Positions 50,897-59,582 of a stretch of 62,594 bases of DNA are shown here, in pieces. The position numbers were made by a program, and so were the translations under genes. Each line of letters starts with the position of its first letter. Within the stretch, counting starts at the first letter, position 1. The notes beneath the pieces were generated by a model, which saw only the letters and a program-made list of their open reading frames with translations, was not told the origin of the DNA and ran no database searches. The stretch lies in contig JAEWHK010000007.1 of assembly GCA_023387815.1 (NCBI GenBank), positions 1-62,594 on the forward strand, in the 5' to 3' direction. The DNA comes from Pseudomonadota bacterium (GTDB taxonomy: Bacteria > Pseudomonadota > Gammaproteobacteria > Burkholderiales > Burkholderiaceae_B).

Positions 50897-52960
50897 CTAC
50901 CCTTTTTTCTGCAGCATCTCTTTAAGTCGGACCAGGCGCTCCTTGGGTGTCATACCGCTGAACGGATCAACAACGGTTTTCAGGCCGCTTTCCAGCCCCA
51001 TTTCGCTGATGAACCGCGAAGGTTCGCGAATCAGATCCTCGCGGGCCTTGCGACGCTTCTTGCACCAGGTCAATGTCAAATGAAATTGTGCCCTGGTGAT
51101 GCCAACATACATGAGTCGTCGCTCCTCCTGAATGCGAACGTCCAGCGCCTCGGCATCCTTGTTGGCATCTCCGTATTCGTCGTCCTTTCCAAAGTGAGGC
51201 AGCAAGCCTTCTTCGACACCCACCATATGGACATAGGGATACTCAAGCCCTTTGGAAGCGTGGATGGTGGTCAGTCGCACGGCATCGGGATCTTCATCAT
51301 CTTCACTGCGCTCCAGCATGGTGATGAGCGCGATGTGCTGAACCAGCTGCGCCAGAGTGAGTCCGTCTTCCTGTGCCTTACGTTTGAGCCAATTGACCAG
51401 TTCCAGGACGTTTTGCCAGCGTGACTGCGCCGCCCGCTCCTCTTGCGTGTCATACAGATAGCGTTCGTAATCGATATATTTCATCAACTCGTCGAGCAAC
51501 TCAGACGCACCTTCTGCAGGCGTCGCTGCTTTGCCATCGGTCCGTCCTCGCCCAGCACGCCACTGCATATTGCGAATGTAATCAACAAAGACTTTCAGGG
51601 GTTCGAGTTGGCGGGCTGCTATGCGTGTAGCCGCCAGTTCATCATGCACAGCATCGAACAGCGAACACTGAAGCTGCGTGGCGGTATCGCCCAGCGCAGT
51701 GAGGCTTGCCTGACCAATACCACGTCGGGGCGTGGTGACCGCGCGGATGAACGCGGGGTCATCTTCTTCATTGGCAATGATTCGAAGATAGGCAATGATG
51801 TCTCGGATCTCTGCCTTGTCAAAAAAGCTCTGCCCGCCCGCAATCACATATGGAATACGCAGCTCCCGAAAGGTCTGCTCAAAGAGCCGGCCCTGATGAT
51901 TCCCACGGTACAGCACTGCGTAATCCTTCCAGCGGGCATTTCGCTCAAAGCGAGAGGCGGAGATGCGCATGCCGACAGACTCTGCTTCGGCTTCTTCGTT
52001 ATCCATGACCACAACCTGTATGGGCTCGCCCTTGCCCAGAGTGGACCAGAGTTTTTTTCCAAACAGATTGGGATTTCGGCTGATGACCTGGTTGGCAGCA
52101 TCCAGTACCGTTGCCACCGAGCGATAGTTTTGTTCAAGCTTGATGATACGCAGCGCCGGATAATCCTGGGGGAGTTTGGCCAGGTTTTCTATGGTGGCAC
52201 CGCGCCAGGCATAAATGGCCTGGTCGTCATCGCCCACTGCGGTAAACATGTCGCGCAGGCCGGTGAGTGAACGCACCCATTGATACTGACAGACATTCGT
52301 GTCCTGGTATTCATCGATCAGCATATAGCGACAGCGGCGCTGCCAGCGCTCGCGCACTTCGGCATTGTTTGCCATCAAAGCGGCGGGCATGACAATCAGA
52401 TCATCAAAATCCACAGACTGATAGGCTCGCAACGTCGCATCGTAGCTTCGGTACACACGTGCCGCGTCCATTTCGTCGGGTGTTTGCGCAATTTTCTCGG
52501 CATCATCGGGCGTGACCAGTGCATTTTTCCACAGCGAAATCTGCTGCTGCACACTACGCAGGCGACCTTTGTCAGTGGTTGCCAGCAGCTCCTGAATCAC
52601 CCCCAATGTATCGGTTGAGTCCAGGATGGAAAAGCCGGGCTTCAGGCCTGCATGTGCTGCTTCTTCTCTTAGAAAACGGACACCCAGCGCATGAAAGGTA
52701 CTGATTGTGAGTCCTTTAAGCCGTCTTTTCTCCACGCTATGCTGAATGCGTTCGGCCATTTCCTTTGCCGCCTTGTTGGTAAAGGTCAGCGCGATAATCC
52801 CTTTGGCATCGTAGCCGCACTCATTGATCAGATAGGCAATTTTCTGCGTGATGACTCGTGTCTTGCCACTGCCCGCCCCCGCCAGTACCAGACATGGTCC
52901 GTTCAGATACAGCACTGCCTCGCGCTGCGCAGCATTCATCGATAGCAGGGCATCACTCAT
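50897..52960 (-). CDS. rep: ATP-dependent DNA helicase Rep
   Basis: A 687-residue superfamily 1A helicase. Motifs: Walker A LAGAGSGKTRVI at about 27-38, Ia LTFTNKAAKEMAERI, II LIDEYQDTNVCQYQW, III VGDDDQAIYAWRGA, IV LEQNYRS, V LTTIHASKGLEYPYVHMVG, and VI RLMYVGITRAQ. Rep moves 3' to 5' on DNA, removes proteins ahead of the replication fork and cooperates with PriA in fork restart. The call of Rep over UvrD rests on its length and its position directly after priA (five bases between stop and start), which suggests one operon for replication restart. Confidence 0.9.
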   Translation of the reverse strand: MSDALLSMNAAQREAVLYLNGPCLVLAGAGSGKTRVITQKIAYLINECGYDAKGIIALTFTNKAAKEMAERIQHSVEKRRLKGLTISTFHALGVRFLREEAAHAGLKPGFSILDSTDTLGVIQELLATTDKGRLRSVQQQISLWKNALVTPDDAEKIAQTPDEMDAARVYRSYDATLRAYQSVDFDDLIVMPAALMANNAEVRERWQRRCRYMLIDEYQDTNVCQYQWVRSLTGLRDMFTAVGDDDQAIYAWRGATIENLAKLPQDYPALRIIKLEQNYRSVATVLDAANQVISRNPNLFGKKLWSTLGKGEPIQVVVMDNEEAEAESVGMRISASRFERNARWKDYAVLYRGNHQGRLFEQTFRELRIPYVIAGGQSFFDKAEIRDIIAYLRIIANEEDDPAFIRAVTTPRRGIGQASLTALGDTATQLQCSLFDAVHDELAATRIAARQLEPLKVFVDYIRNMQWRAGRGRTDGKAATPAEGASELLDELMKYIDYERYLYDTQEERAAQSRWQNVLELVNWLKRKAQEDGLTLAQLVQHIALITMLERSEDDEDPDAVRLTTIHASKGLEYPYVHMVGVEEGLLPHFGKDDEYGDANKDAEALDVRIQEERRLMYVGITRAQFHLTLTWCKKRRKAREDLIREPSRFISEMGLESGLKTVVDPFSGMTPKERLVRLKEMLQKKG

Positions 52961-52965
52961 ATTTT

Positions 52966-55023
52966 TCAGATTTCCAGGGGGTCAACTTCGATGAAATAAC
53001 GCATGCGCTGTTTTTGCCCGATCACTTGTACCTGCGGCAGCCACTGCTGCAGGAATTGCTGCAAGGCTGGTCTGGAGGAAGATTCCACCAGCAATTGCGC
53101 CCGCTCCACGTGCGCCACCCGCAGAATGCGCAAGGGTACGGGGTCATAGAGAGTGATATCCTGTGTTGCGCTTTGACCTTCCGGCGTCAGGATATCTTGT
53201 GCGCACTGCCGGATTTCCTGGAGAAACGCCAGTGCGAGCTGCACGCTTTTGGCTTCCGCAGTAATCAGTGTCTGAAAACTGAACGGAGGCAGACCCGTGT
53301 CCCGGCGCTCCTGTAGCAGATCATCCGCAAAGGCAGGAAAATCATTTCTGAGCAAAGTCTGATAGACAGTATGGTCAGGATAACCGGTCTGGATCAGCAC
53401 CTCTCCGCCTTCGGCATGCCGCCCTGCCCGCCCAGCCACCTGAAGCAGTTGTGCAAACAGGCGCTCGGGTGCGCGAAAGTCGGCTGAGAAAAGCATGGAA
53501 TCGGCATTGAGCACGGCCACCAGACCCAAGCGACGGAAGTCATGCCCCTTGGCCACCATTTGGGTACCAACCAGAATATCGACATTGCCCGTGTGCACTT
53601 CTTCAAAAAGGCGGGACGCGCTGCCCTTCAGACGCGTGCTGTCAGCATCGATCCGCTGAATGCGCGCTGAAGGAAACGTGTCCTGCAGAAACTCTTCAAC
53701 ACGCTGTGTACCGCGCCCCAGCGGCTGCAGGTCCTGATTGCCGCAATCTGGACAGATAGACGGCACCCGAGTCTGGAATCCGCAATGATGACAGTGCAGC
53801 TGATAACCACCTGCTGGTTTGCGATGCAATACGGTGTGAACCGAACAGCGGGGGCACTGGCTGACCCATCCGCAGGCTGCGCAGTGCATGACAGGCGCAT
53901 AGCCTCGACGATTGAGGAACACCATGGACTGTTCGCCGCGCTCCAGACGCGTCCGAATAGCATCCAGCACACCCGGCTCGAAGCCCTGAACAAGCTTCGC
54001 CTTACGCGTATCGACCAGGCGCAGGGCAGGAAGAAAACGAGTTCTGGCTCGTTGCCCCAGCGTCAGGCGCGTATAACGTCCGCTCAGGGCGTGCTGCCAG
54101 GTCTCCAGTGACGGTGTGGCAGATCCCAGCACTAACGGTATGCCCGCCTGATGCGCCCGCCAGACGGCCAGATCACGAGCCGAATAGCGCAGGCCTTCCT
54201 GCTGTTTGTATGAGGCATCGTGTTCTTCATCCACGATGATGAGGCCAGGATTTTCCAGGGGCGCAAAAATCGCCATGCGTGTCCCCAGCAACACACGCAA
54301 TTTTCCGCGTTGCGCATCGGCCCAGGTTTTCAGTCTTTCGCCATCGGCAAGTGCACTGTGAAAGACGGCGATCTGCTCTGGCTCGACGATCTCGGAGAAA
54401 CGTGCGCGTACGGCGGTTTCCAGTTGCGGTGTCAGGTTGATCTCAGGTACCAGCATCAGGATTTGCTGTCCGCGCGCAAGAACGGACATGGCGGCGTGCA
54501 GATAAACCTCTGTTTTGCCACTGCCAGTGACGCCATGTAGCAGAAAGGGTGAATACCCTCTCGCCTGGCTGATGCTCTGTACCGCAGTCTGCTGTTCTGC
54601 ATTCAGGTTTATGGGCTCGGACTTCGGTGAGGGGGGCGCAGCTCTTTTCTTGCGATCCGCTCTTGCTACCGGCCCACCCGCAGCCCGTTTGCCCAGATAA
54701 GCTGCCGGCTTACGCAGCCCGTTCGGCAGAACGGGCAATACCACTTCACCCAGCGAGCGCTGATAATAGCGCGAGGCAAATTGCGCCATCGCCAGCCAGT
54801 CTGCAGAAAAAGGAGGAAGATCATCCAGGACCTGGTCGACATTTTTGATGTGTTCGGGCTCAAGTGATGGCGCTGCAAGCAGTTCGACGACCACGCCGAC
54901 AAGCTGGCGGGCTCCGAAGGGAACAATCACTCGCTGCCCTATTTGCACGGGATGTTCACATCGATAGTCGAATGCCTCTTGTCGAGGGATATCCAACACG
55001 ACACGAATCCAGCTGACTTGCAC
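52966..55023 (-). CDS. priA: Primosomal protein N' (replication restart helicase PriA)
   Basis: A 685-residue helicase. The N-terminal DNA-binding domain begins WIRVVLDIPRQEAFDYRCEH; Walker A is LHGVTGSGKTEVYL, Walker B IIVDEEHDASYKQQ, and later motifs include GSATPSLETWQHA and QVAGRAGRHAEGGEVLIQT. Two zinc-binding sites are visible in the eight-Cys region: CAACGWVSQCPRC and CHHCGFQTRVPSICPDCG. PriA recognises stalled forks and loads the replisome through PriB/DnaT/DnaC. It is followed by rep and preceded by a 344-base AT-rich gap that has a DnaA-box-like sequence. Confidence 0.96.
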   Translation of the reverse strand: MQVSWIRVVLDIPRQEAFDYRCEHPVQIGQRVIVPFGARQLVGVVVELLAAPSLEPEHIKNVDQVLDDLPPFSADWLAMAQFASRYYQRSLGEVVLPVLPNGLRKPAAYLGKRAAGGPVARADRKKRAAPPSPKSEPINLNAEQQTAVQSISQARGYSPFLLHGVTGSGKTEVYLHAAMSVLARGQQILMLVPEINLTPQLETAVRARFSEIVEPEQIAVFHSALADGERLKTWADAQRGKLRVLLGTRMAIFAPLENPGLIIVDEEHDASYKQQEGLRYSARDLAVWRAHQAGIPLVLGSATPSLETWQHALSGRYTRLTLGQRARTRFLPALRLVDTRKAKLVQGFEPGVLDAIRTRLERGEQSMVFLNRRGYAPVMHCAACGWVSQCPRCSVHTVLHRKPAGGYQLHCHHCGFQTRVPSICPDCGNQDLQPLGRGTQRVEEFLQDTFPSARIQRIDADSTRLKGSASRLFEEVHTGNVDILVGTQMVAKGHDFRRLGLVAVLNADSMLFSADFRAPERLFAQLLQVAGRAGRHAEGGEVLIQTGYPDHTVYQTLLRNDFPAFADDLLQERRDTGLPPFSFQTLITAEAKSVQLALAFLQEIRQCAQDILTPEGQSATQDITLYDPVPLRILRVAHVERAQLLVESSSRPALQQFLQQWLPQVQVIGQKQRMRYFIEVDPLEI

Positions 55024-55367
55024 ACTTATTTCCTGAAATGAGAAAAACGGATGATGATTGAAGCAAACCTGAGTATTACCTTTAAGTTACAACTTAGTGA
55101 CGATACTTAAAGTAGTTTCACAGGTATCTGACATAAAGGCACTCCGGGACACTACTTCTTCAAATTTATCGAGCAGCCTGTGGATAACTTTGGGGAAAAC
55201 TTCATTGCAAAAAAACTATTAATCCGTTATGAAGAATCAAAATTTTTTCATAAGAAAAAACAGTGCGATTTATATATTTAAAATCAAAAACTTATAACAG
55301 CACTTCATTGTTCTGGAGAAACTGGAAAATTGACCAGTTCCCCTTGACAACTGTGCACAACTTGGTG
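55024..55367. other. AT-rich gap between hemE and priA with a DnaA box
   Basis: The 344 bases between the hemE stop and the priA start, both minus-strand genes, are strongly AT-rich, above all at 55200-55300. At 55179-55187 lies TGTGGATAA, a perfect DnaA box (TTATCCACA on the other strand), and at 55352-55360 TGTGCACAA matches with one mismatch. Only one perfect box was found, fewer than in a normal replication origin. It probably holds the priA promoter, perhaps under DnaA control. Confidence 0.5.
55179..55187. promoter_or_regulatory. Perfect DnaA box (TTATCCACA)
   Basis: TGTGGATAA on the plus strand is the complement of TTATCCACA, the consensus DnaA-binding nonamer. It borders an AT-rich segment on its right. 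A single nonamer can occur by chance, so function is not established. Confidence 0.5.
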
Positions 55368-56441
55368 TCATGAGTGCTTTGCGCGGCTGTAGCTATGCAC
55401 TTCATCGACCAGAATTGCCACATTTTCGGGCGGCGTAAACTGCGAAATTCCGTGTCCAAGATTGAAAACATGACCGCCATTTTGCACCGCGCCAAAGTCA
55501 TCGATAACGCGTCGAACCTCCTGGCGGATGGAATCGGGTGTACCAAAGAGTGCCATCGGATCGATATTTCCTTGCAATGCAACACGATCCCCAAGCCGCG
55601 CGCGGGCCTGCCCCAAATTGACCGTCCAGTCCAGTCCGACTGCATCACAGCCGTTGGCGGCAATGTCTTCAAGCCAAAGCCCGCCACCCTTGGTAAACGA
55701 AATAACGGGGACAACAGCGCCGTTCTGGTTACGTTCAAGCTGGCTGATGACTTTGCTGATATAGGCCAGGGAAAATGCCTGGAACATGCCATCTGGCAGA
55801 ACACCACCCCAGCTGTCGAATATCATGACCGCCTGTGCACCCGCACGAATCTGTTCATTCAGATATAGCGCAGTCGCGTTTGCGGTGACTTCAAGAATTC
55901 GATGCAAAAGCGCTGGCTGCGCATACATCATGGTTTTGACAAGACGATAATCAGACGAACCCCGACCTTCTACCATATAGCAGGCGACCGTCCAGGGGCT
56001 TCCTGCAAAGCCAATGAGCGGCACCCTGCCGTTGAGAGACTGCCGGATCTGGCCGACTGCGTCAAATACAAAGCGCAGCTGGTTCATATCGGGCACTGCC
56101 AGTTGGGCAACGTCCTCTTGCGTTCTGAGCGGACGCGCAAACTGTGGACCTTCGCCCGCCACAAAACCCAGGCCCAGTCCCATTGCATCGGGCAGCATGA
56201 GAATGTCCGAAAACAGGATGGCGGCATCCAGCGGAAAACGATCCAGTGGCTGCAAGGTCACCTCTGTCGCAAAGTCCGGATTTTTGGCCAGCCCTAGAAA
56301 AGAGCCGGCTTTGGCGCGCGTCTGGTTGTATTCAGCCAGATAACGACCCGCCTGGCGCATCAGCCAGACAGGAGTATAGGGAACAGGCTGGCGCTGTAGC
56401 GCGCGCAGGAATACATCGTTCTGCAGAACCGGAAAAGCCAT
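55368..56441 (-). CDS. hemE: Uroporphyrinogen decarboxylase
   Basis: A 357-residue cytoplasmic enzyme of usual length. It decarboxylates the four acetate side chains of uroporphyrinogen III to give coproporphyrinogen III in haem synthesis. Family signatures are present: PVWLMRQAGRYLAEYNQTRA near residues 24-43, AAILFSDILMLPDAMGLGLG with the catalytic Asp, and IGFAGSPWTVACYMVEGRGS. The end HGISQFTPPENVAILVDEVH is also typical. It follows the atypical Fis-type regulator gene by 98 bases on the same strand. Confidence 0.97.
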   Translation of the reverse strand: MAFPVLQNDVFLRALQRQPVPYTPVWLMRQAGRYLAEYNQTRAKAGSFLGLAKNPDFATEVTLQPLDRFPLDAAILFSDILMLPDAMGLGLGFVAGEGPQFARPLRTQEDVAQLAVPDMNQLRFVFDAVGQIRQSLNGRVPLIGFAGSPWTVACYMVEGRGSSDYRLVKTMMYAQPALLHRILEVTANATALYLNEQIRAGAQAVMIFDSWGGVLPDGMFQAFSLAYISKVISQLERNQNGAVVPVISFTKGGGLWLEDIAANGCDAVGLDWTVNLGQARARLGDRVALQGNIDPMALFGTPDSIRQEVRRVIDDFGAVQNGGHVFNLGHGISQFTPPENVAILVDEVHSYSRAKHS

Positions 56442-56539
56442 GGGGAACCTTTTTTAAGATCTATGTGTATGATTTTCTTACCGGAGAGATTGTATCGTAC
56501 CTGGTATGAGAATGGCCGAAGACACCCGCATTGCTCATC

Positions 56540-57643
56540 TTAGTAGTCATATTCACGAAACGCATCGGCCGAAATCTGGTGTTTACGCATAAGCGCCCAG
56601 AACGCGCGTCGATGTTTGAGCGAATTTCTGGCGGCCAGCGCGATGTTTCCTTTACTGCGCGCCAGTGCCTGGGTAAGGTAGGCTCGCTCAAACTGAGCTA
56701 CTACGATGGCTTTGAGTTGCTGGAATCCATCCGCATATCGCGCAATTTCCTGACAGCAGATGCGTGGAACCTCTGGCATGGCGGATGAAGACAGGGGCAC
56801 AGGTGACACTCCGGTGATGCGACGCAGGGAGGAGCCGGATACCAGTGCACTGTCGGCCGGACTGACACTGGGGTGCCAAGCCGACGCAGCCCCTGCCCCT
56901 GTCGCTTGAGGACGTGACAGATGGGGGCGTGACAGTTGGAGGAGTGAATCATAAGGGCGAGCACTGAAGGCGGCGTCTCTGAGCATTCCAGCTGCTGGCT
57001 GTAAGGTGGATGCACACGGATATGCACCGGAAGGATGAGCACCTGGCTGGGCGGGATTGCCTTCATGCGGCCGGAGACGATCAGGCCCGAAGCGTTCCGG
57101 CATGAAACGATCAGACCCATAAGGCTGACTTTTGATACTGTCGCCCAGCAGGGCTGGAGAACGATAATGCTGCCCGCGCAAATGATTAAGCGCGTGTAGC
57201 ATTCTGACCCGGACTTCTTCGGGATCGCAAGGCCATAAGGCAAAATCGACCACGCCCAGCTTAAGAAGGTCGATCAGGCCGATGGGTCTTAACGATTGCC
57301 CTAATACAAAGATGGGACGGTGATCTTCGATCCGGCTTTGCTGAAGAACGATGCGCGTCCAGACCAGTGACCCGGGAAAGACCGGCAGACAGATAACATC
57401 ATAATGGCGCAGGGAATAAGTGAGCTCCTGCAAAAACGTGGCTGACGGAAAGGCACTTAGCGGATTGTTGGCAGAACTCGCGGGAATGTCAGAATTGGCA
57501 GGAGGCAGGCCAGCCTGCGCGGTCGGTTGAATGACGCTGAAGTGCAGACGGCTGGTGGGAAGTCGTTCGTGGCTAAGCAGCGAACTGATAAGGGCTTCAG
57601 TGCCCGGAACGCTGATTAAGGCGCAGTCCAATCGTTCTTTCAC
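56540..57643 (-). CDS. Atypical Fis-type response-regulator-like protein
   Basis: A 367-residue protein from the GTG at 57643, which has AAGGA six bases upstream; the frame extends to 57787 without a site. Residues about 5-155 look like a degenerate receiver domain: YDVICLPVFPG aligns with the beta-3 strand that usually carries the phospho-acceptor Asp (here Pro87), and GVVDFALWPCDPEEVRVRML aligns with the Lys-Pro strand (here Trp137-Pro138). A long Pro/Ser-rich linker (about 165-300) follows. The C-terminus is a Fis-type HTH (YLTQALARSKGNIALAARNS). It has no AAA+ domain. Phosphorylation-independent regulation is likely; the target is unknown. It lies upstream of hemE in transcription order. 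Confidence 0.8.
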   Translation of the reverse strand: MKERLDCALISVPGTEALISSLLSHERLPTSRLHFSVIQPTAQAGLPPANSDIPASSANNPLSAFPSATFLQELTYSLRHYDVICLPVFPGSLVWTRIVLQQSRIEDHRPIFVLGQSLRPIGLIDLLKLGVVDFALWPCDPEEVRVRMLHALNHLRGQHYRSPALLGDSIKSQPYGSDRFMPERFGPDRLRPHEGNPAQPGAHPSGAYPCASTLQPAAGMLRDAAFSARPYDSLLQLSRPHLSRPQATGAGAASAWHPSVSPADSALVSGSSLRRITGVSPVPLSSSAMPEVPRICCQEIARYADGFQQLKAIVVAQFERAYLTQALARSKGNIALAARNSLKHRRAFWALMRKHQISADAFREYDY

Positions 57644-57802
57644 GGTAGATCCTTGCAAATGTAACAGAACGTACAGAATAAATCCCTGCAGGTATCGTCG
57701 ACAATTCGCAGTTTTCACACTAGGGCAAATACGGTTAAGTCCCTGTTTTTCGTGGAAAAACAACGGATTTGTTGCACTGCATGACAATTGTGATACCTAC
57801 CC

Positions 57803-57831
57803 TTGCTTTATCCTAGGGTTAACCCTATAAT
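57803..57831 (+). promoter_or_regulatory. Sigma-70-like promoter with a palindrome in the spacer
   Basis: TTGCTT at 57803-57808 and TATAAT at 57826-57831 are separated by exactly 17 bases. Inside, TAGGGTTAACCCTA at 57814-57827 is a perfect 14-base palindrome that overlaps the -10 element, the placement of a repressor operator. The predicted start of transcription (about 57838) lies before the ATG at 57875 and after the ATG at 57830, which decides the start codon of the small downstream gene. Confidence 0.75.
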
Positions 57832-57874
57832 GGTTTATACCTACTCAACGCAGTCATTTAAAGAGCCCACTACC

Positions 57875-58117
57875 ATGAACATTTCTATGAAAAACGCCCT
57901 CGCCATGAGCGACGCCCCTGAACTTGCCTTTAGCGATTCCATGGAACGCGATCTGATCCGTCATGCAATCAATGAAGAACAGGCCATGAGCCTGACCGAC
58001 CTGGTCAAAGCCATCGCTGCCTCTGTTTCTGCAGCTTGCGTAATGATGTACGACATGATTAAAGAAACAGAAAAAGCCATCGACGACACCGACTCTGAAG
58101 GCGGTTATAGCTGGTAA
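57875..58117 (+). CDS. Small protein of unknown function
   Basis: An 80-residue protein starting MNISMKNALAMSDAPELAFS. The start at 57875 was chosen because the earlier ATG codons (57803, 57830) fall in the promoter. It has an acidic N-terminal half (SMERDLIRHAINEEQAMSLT), a more hydrophobic helix in the middle (VKAIAASVSAACVMMYDMIK) and an acidic, Ser/Gly-rich tail ending GGYSW. No family is recognised. The clean promoter, an operator-like palindrome and Ala/Glu-biased codon use suggest a real, regulated gene. A membrane association is possible but the helix is short. Confidence 0.65.
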   Translation: MNISMKNALAMSDAPELAFSDSMERDLIRHAINEEQAMSLTDLVKAIAASVSAACVMMYDMIKETEKAIDDTDSEGGYSW

Positions 58118-58289
58118 TTGCCGGCCCCTGCGAGATTGAACGCAGGTTTGCTATTGATAAGGTTGTAAACGCGCCTGAATTTTTGTGCGCGATCATGGGT
58201 AATTGACTGGCAATTATCTGCCTGCATACTGAATGGCAGGCAGAATCACTACCGGCGTGCGGGCAGCATGCCAACCCCCTTCAAAACAG

Positions 58290-58328
58290 AACGGCAACGT
58301 GTTATTACACGTTGCCGTTTGCTTTTCT
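58290..58328 (+). terminator. Rho-independent terminator, likely for the small gene
   Basis: AACGGCAACGTG at 58290-58301 pairs perfectly over twelve bases with CACGTTGCCGTT at 58308-58319 around a six-base loop; TGCTTTT follows. On the other strand the stem is followed by CTGTTTTG, so it may also work for minus-strand transcripts. Confidence 0.85.
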
Positions 58329-58331
58329 GCA

Positions 58332-58357
58332 CAGGATTTCGCATCGGCGAAATCCTG
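58332..58357. repeat. Perfect 11-base inverted repeat with tetraloop ATCG
   Basis: CAGGATTTCGC at 58332-58342 and GCGAAATCCTG at 58347-58357 form an uninterrupted stem around four bases. No T-run follows on either strand. Thirteen bases after the terminator stem. Confidence 0.7.
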
Positions 58358-58402
58358 CAAATCGTTAAGACCTGGTTGTTCGCAATTCGGAAAGACTTCG
58401 CA

Positions 58403-58444
58403 CATCGCAAATTGTGAAAATATGGATCCTCACAGTTTGCGATG
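58403..58444. repeat. Inverted repeat of 15 pairs with one mismatch
   Basis: CATCGCAAATTGTGA at 58403-58417 and TCACAGTTTGCGATG at 58430-58444 pair with one mismatch around a 12-base loop. It lies 28 bases from the Bug stop codon and may end that transcript or stabilise it. Confidence 0.65.
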
Positions 58445-58471
58445 AGTCAGTCCATCGCGAACCCTGAAATC

Positions 58472-59467
58472 TTAATTAATAGAGATATTGCCCTTGCGAA
58501 TCACGTCGCCCCAGGTCTTGGTTTCGCCGGATACGAAAGTCGAGAATTCTTCAGGCGTATTTTTTTCTGCTGTCGCGCCCAGTCCTTTCAACTGTTCGAT
58601 CACCTCGGGTTTTTCCAGAATTTTCGCTACCGTCGCGTTAATTTTGTCTACAACCGGCTTGGGAGTGCCTTTGGGCGCCACCAGACCGAACCAGGAAGAC
58701 ACGTTAAAGTTGGGATAGCCCGATTCCTGCAGGGTGGGAACGTCAGGAAACGCCTCTGACCGTTTGTCTGTGGTAACGGCAAATGCCTTGATCTTGCCAG
58801 CCTTGATTTGAGGAACGGCAGCGGGCATGTTTTCAAAAACGACATCAGTCTGCCCACCCACCAGCGCAGTCATGGACGGACCACTGCCACCAAATGGAAT
58901 GTGTACCATATCGATGCCTGCCTGCTGCTTGAAGAGTTCACCTGCCAGATGGATAGACGTACCTGCACCTGATGAACCGTAATTCACTTTCCCTGGATTG
59001 GCTTTCGCGTAATCCACAAATTCCTTCACATTGTTATATGGTGTATTTTTGCTGGCAACGAGGATATTGGGCACTTTGGCAACCAGAACAATGGGTTCGA
59101 TATCTTTTTCGATATTGAAGCGGGCATTTTTATACAGCGTCTGGTTGATGGTCGTAGTAACCGCCATCATCATCAGCGTATAGCCATCTGCTTTCTGACG
59201 GAGCAACTGGTCAGTGGCAATATTGCTGCCTGCTCCCGGTTTGTTTTCTACAACAAAGCTTTGTCCAAGCTCATCGCCCAGACCTTTGGCAACAATGCGT
59301 GCCAGAACATCGGTCGTTCCTCCAGCTGAAAACCCTACCAGAACGGTCACCGGTTTGCTCGGATAAGCAGCTTCCTGAGCGAATGATGCCGATGTTGCCG
59401 CCATGAGACCCAATCCTGCCACGAGAGAAAAAGCACGAGGAAAAAATGCTTTTGGAGTCAATTTCAT
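58472..59467 (-). CDS. Bug-type tripartite tricarboxylate receptor
   Basis: A 331-residue binding protein with a signal peptide (FSLVAGLGLMAATSASFA) and mature start AAYPSKPVTVLVGFSAGGTT. Other family segments: NKPGAGSNIATDQLLRQKAD, NYGSSGAGTSIHLAGELFKQ and HIPFGGSGPSMTALVGGQTD. In HIPFGG the usual YKG is changed. It is divergent from the ThDP enzyme gene with 115 bases between the starts and may share its control, which would suggest a keto-acid ligand; this is inference only. Confidence 0.94.
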   Translation of the reverse strand: MKLTPKAFFPRAFSLVAGLGLMAATSASFAQEAAYPSKPVTVLVGFSAGGTTDVLARIVAKGLGDELGQSFVVENKPGAGSNIATDQLLRQKADGYTLMMMAVTTTINQTLYKNARFNIEKDIEPIVLVAKVPNILVASKNTPYNNVKEFVDYAKANPGKVNYGSSGAGTSIHLAGELFKQQAGIDMVHIPFGGSGPSMTALVGGQTDVVFENMPAAVPQIKAGKIKAFAVTTDKRSEAFPDVPTLQESGYPNFNVSSWFGLVAPKGTPKPVVDKINATVAKILEKPEVIEQLKGLGATAEKNTPEEFSTFVSGETKTWGDVIRKGNISIN

Positions 59468-59582
59468 ATTCTTATCGCCTATACTTTAGATTGTTTATGA
59501 TGTCTGTGATATCACGCCCCGGCGCGATGTCTGGAAAACGCGGACAGCCTTCCTTTCACAACTGAAATATTATAGATCACAC

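Larger units (their letters stand above)
58118..58471. other. Gap with three successive hairpins
   Basis: The 354 bases between the small gene and the convergent Bug gene hold no credible frame, but three strong inverted repeats: a terminator-like stem at 58290-58319, an eleven-base perfect stem at 58332-58357 and a fifteen-pair stem with one mismatch at 58403-58444. They lie within 155 bases. Ends of both convergent transcripts explain the first; the other two have no T-run. Confidence 0.6.
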
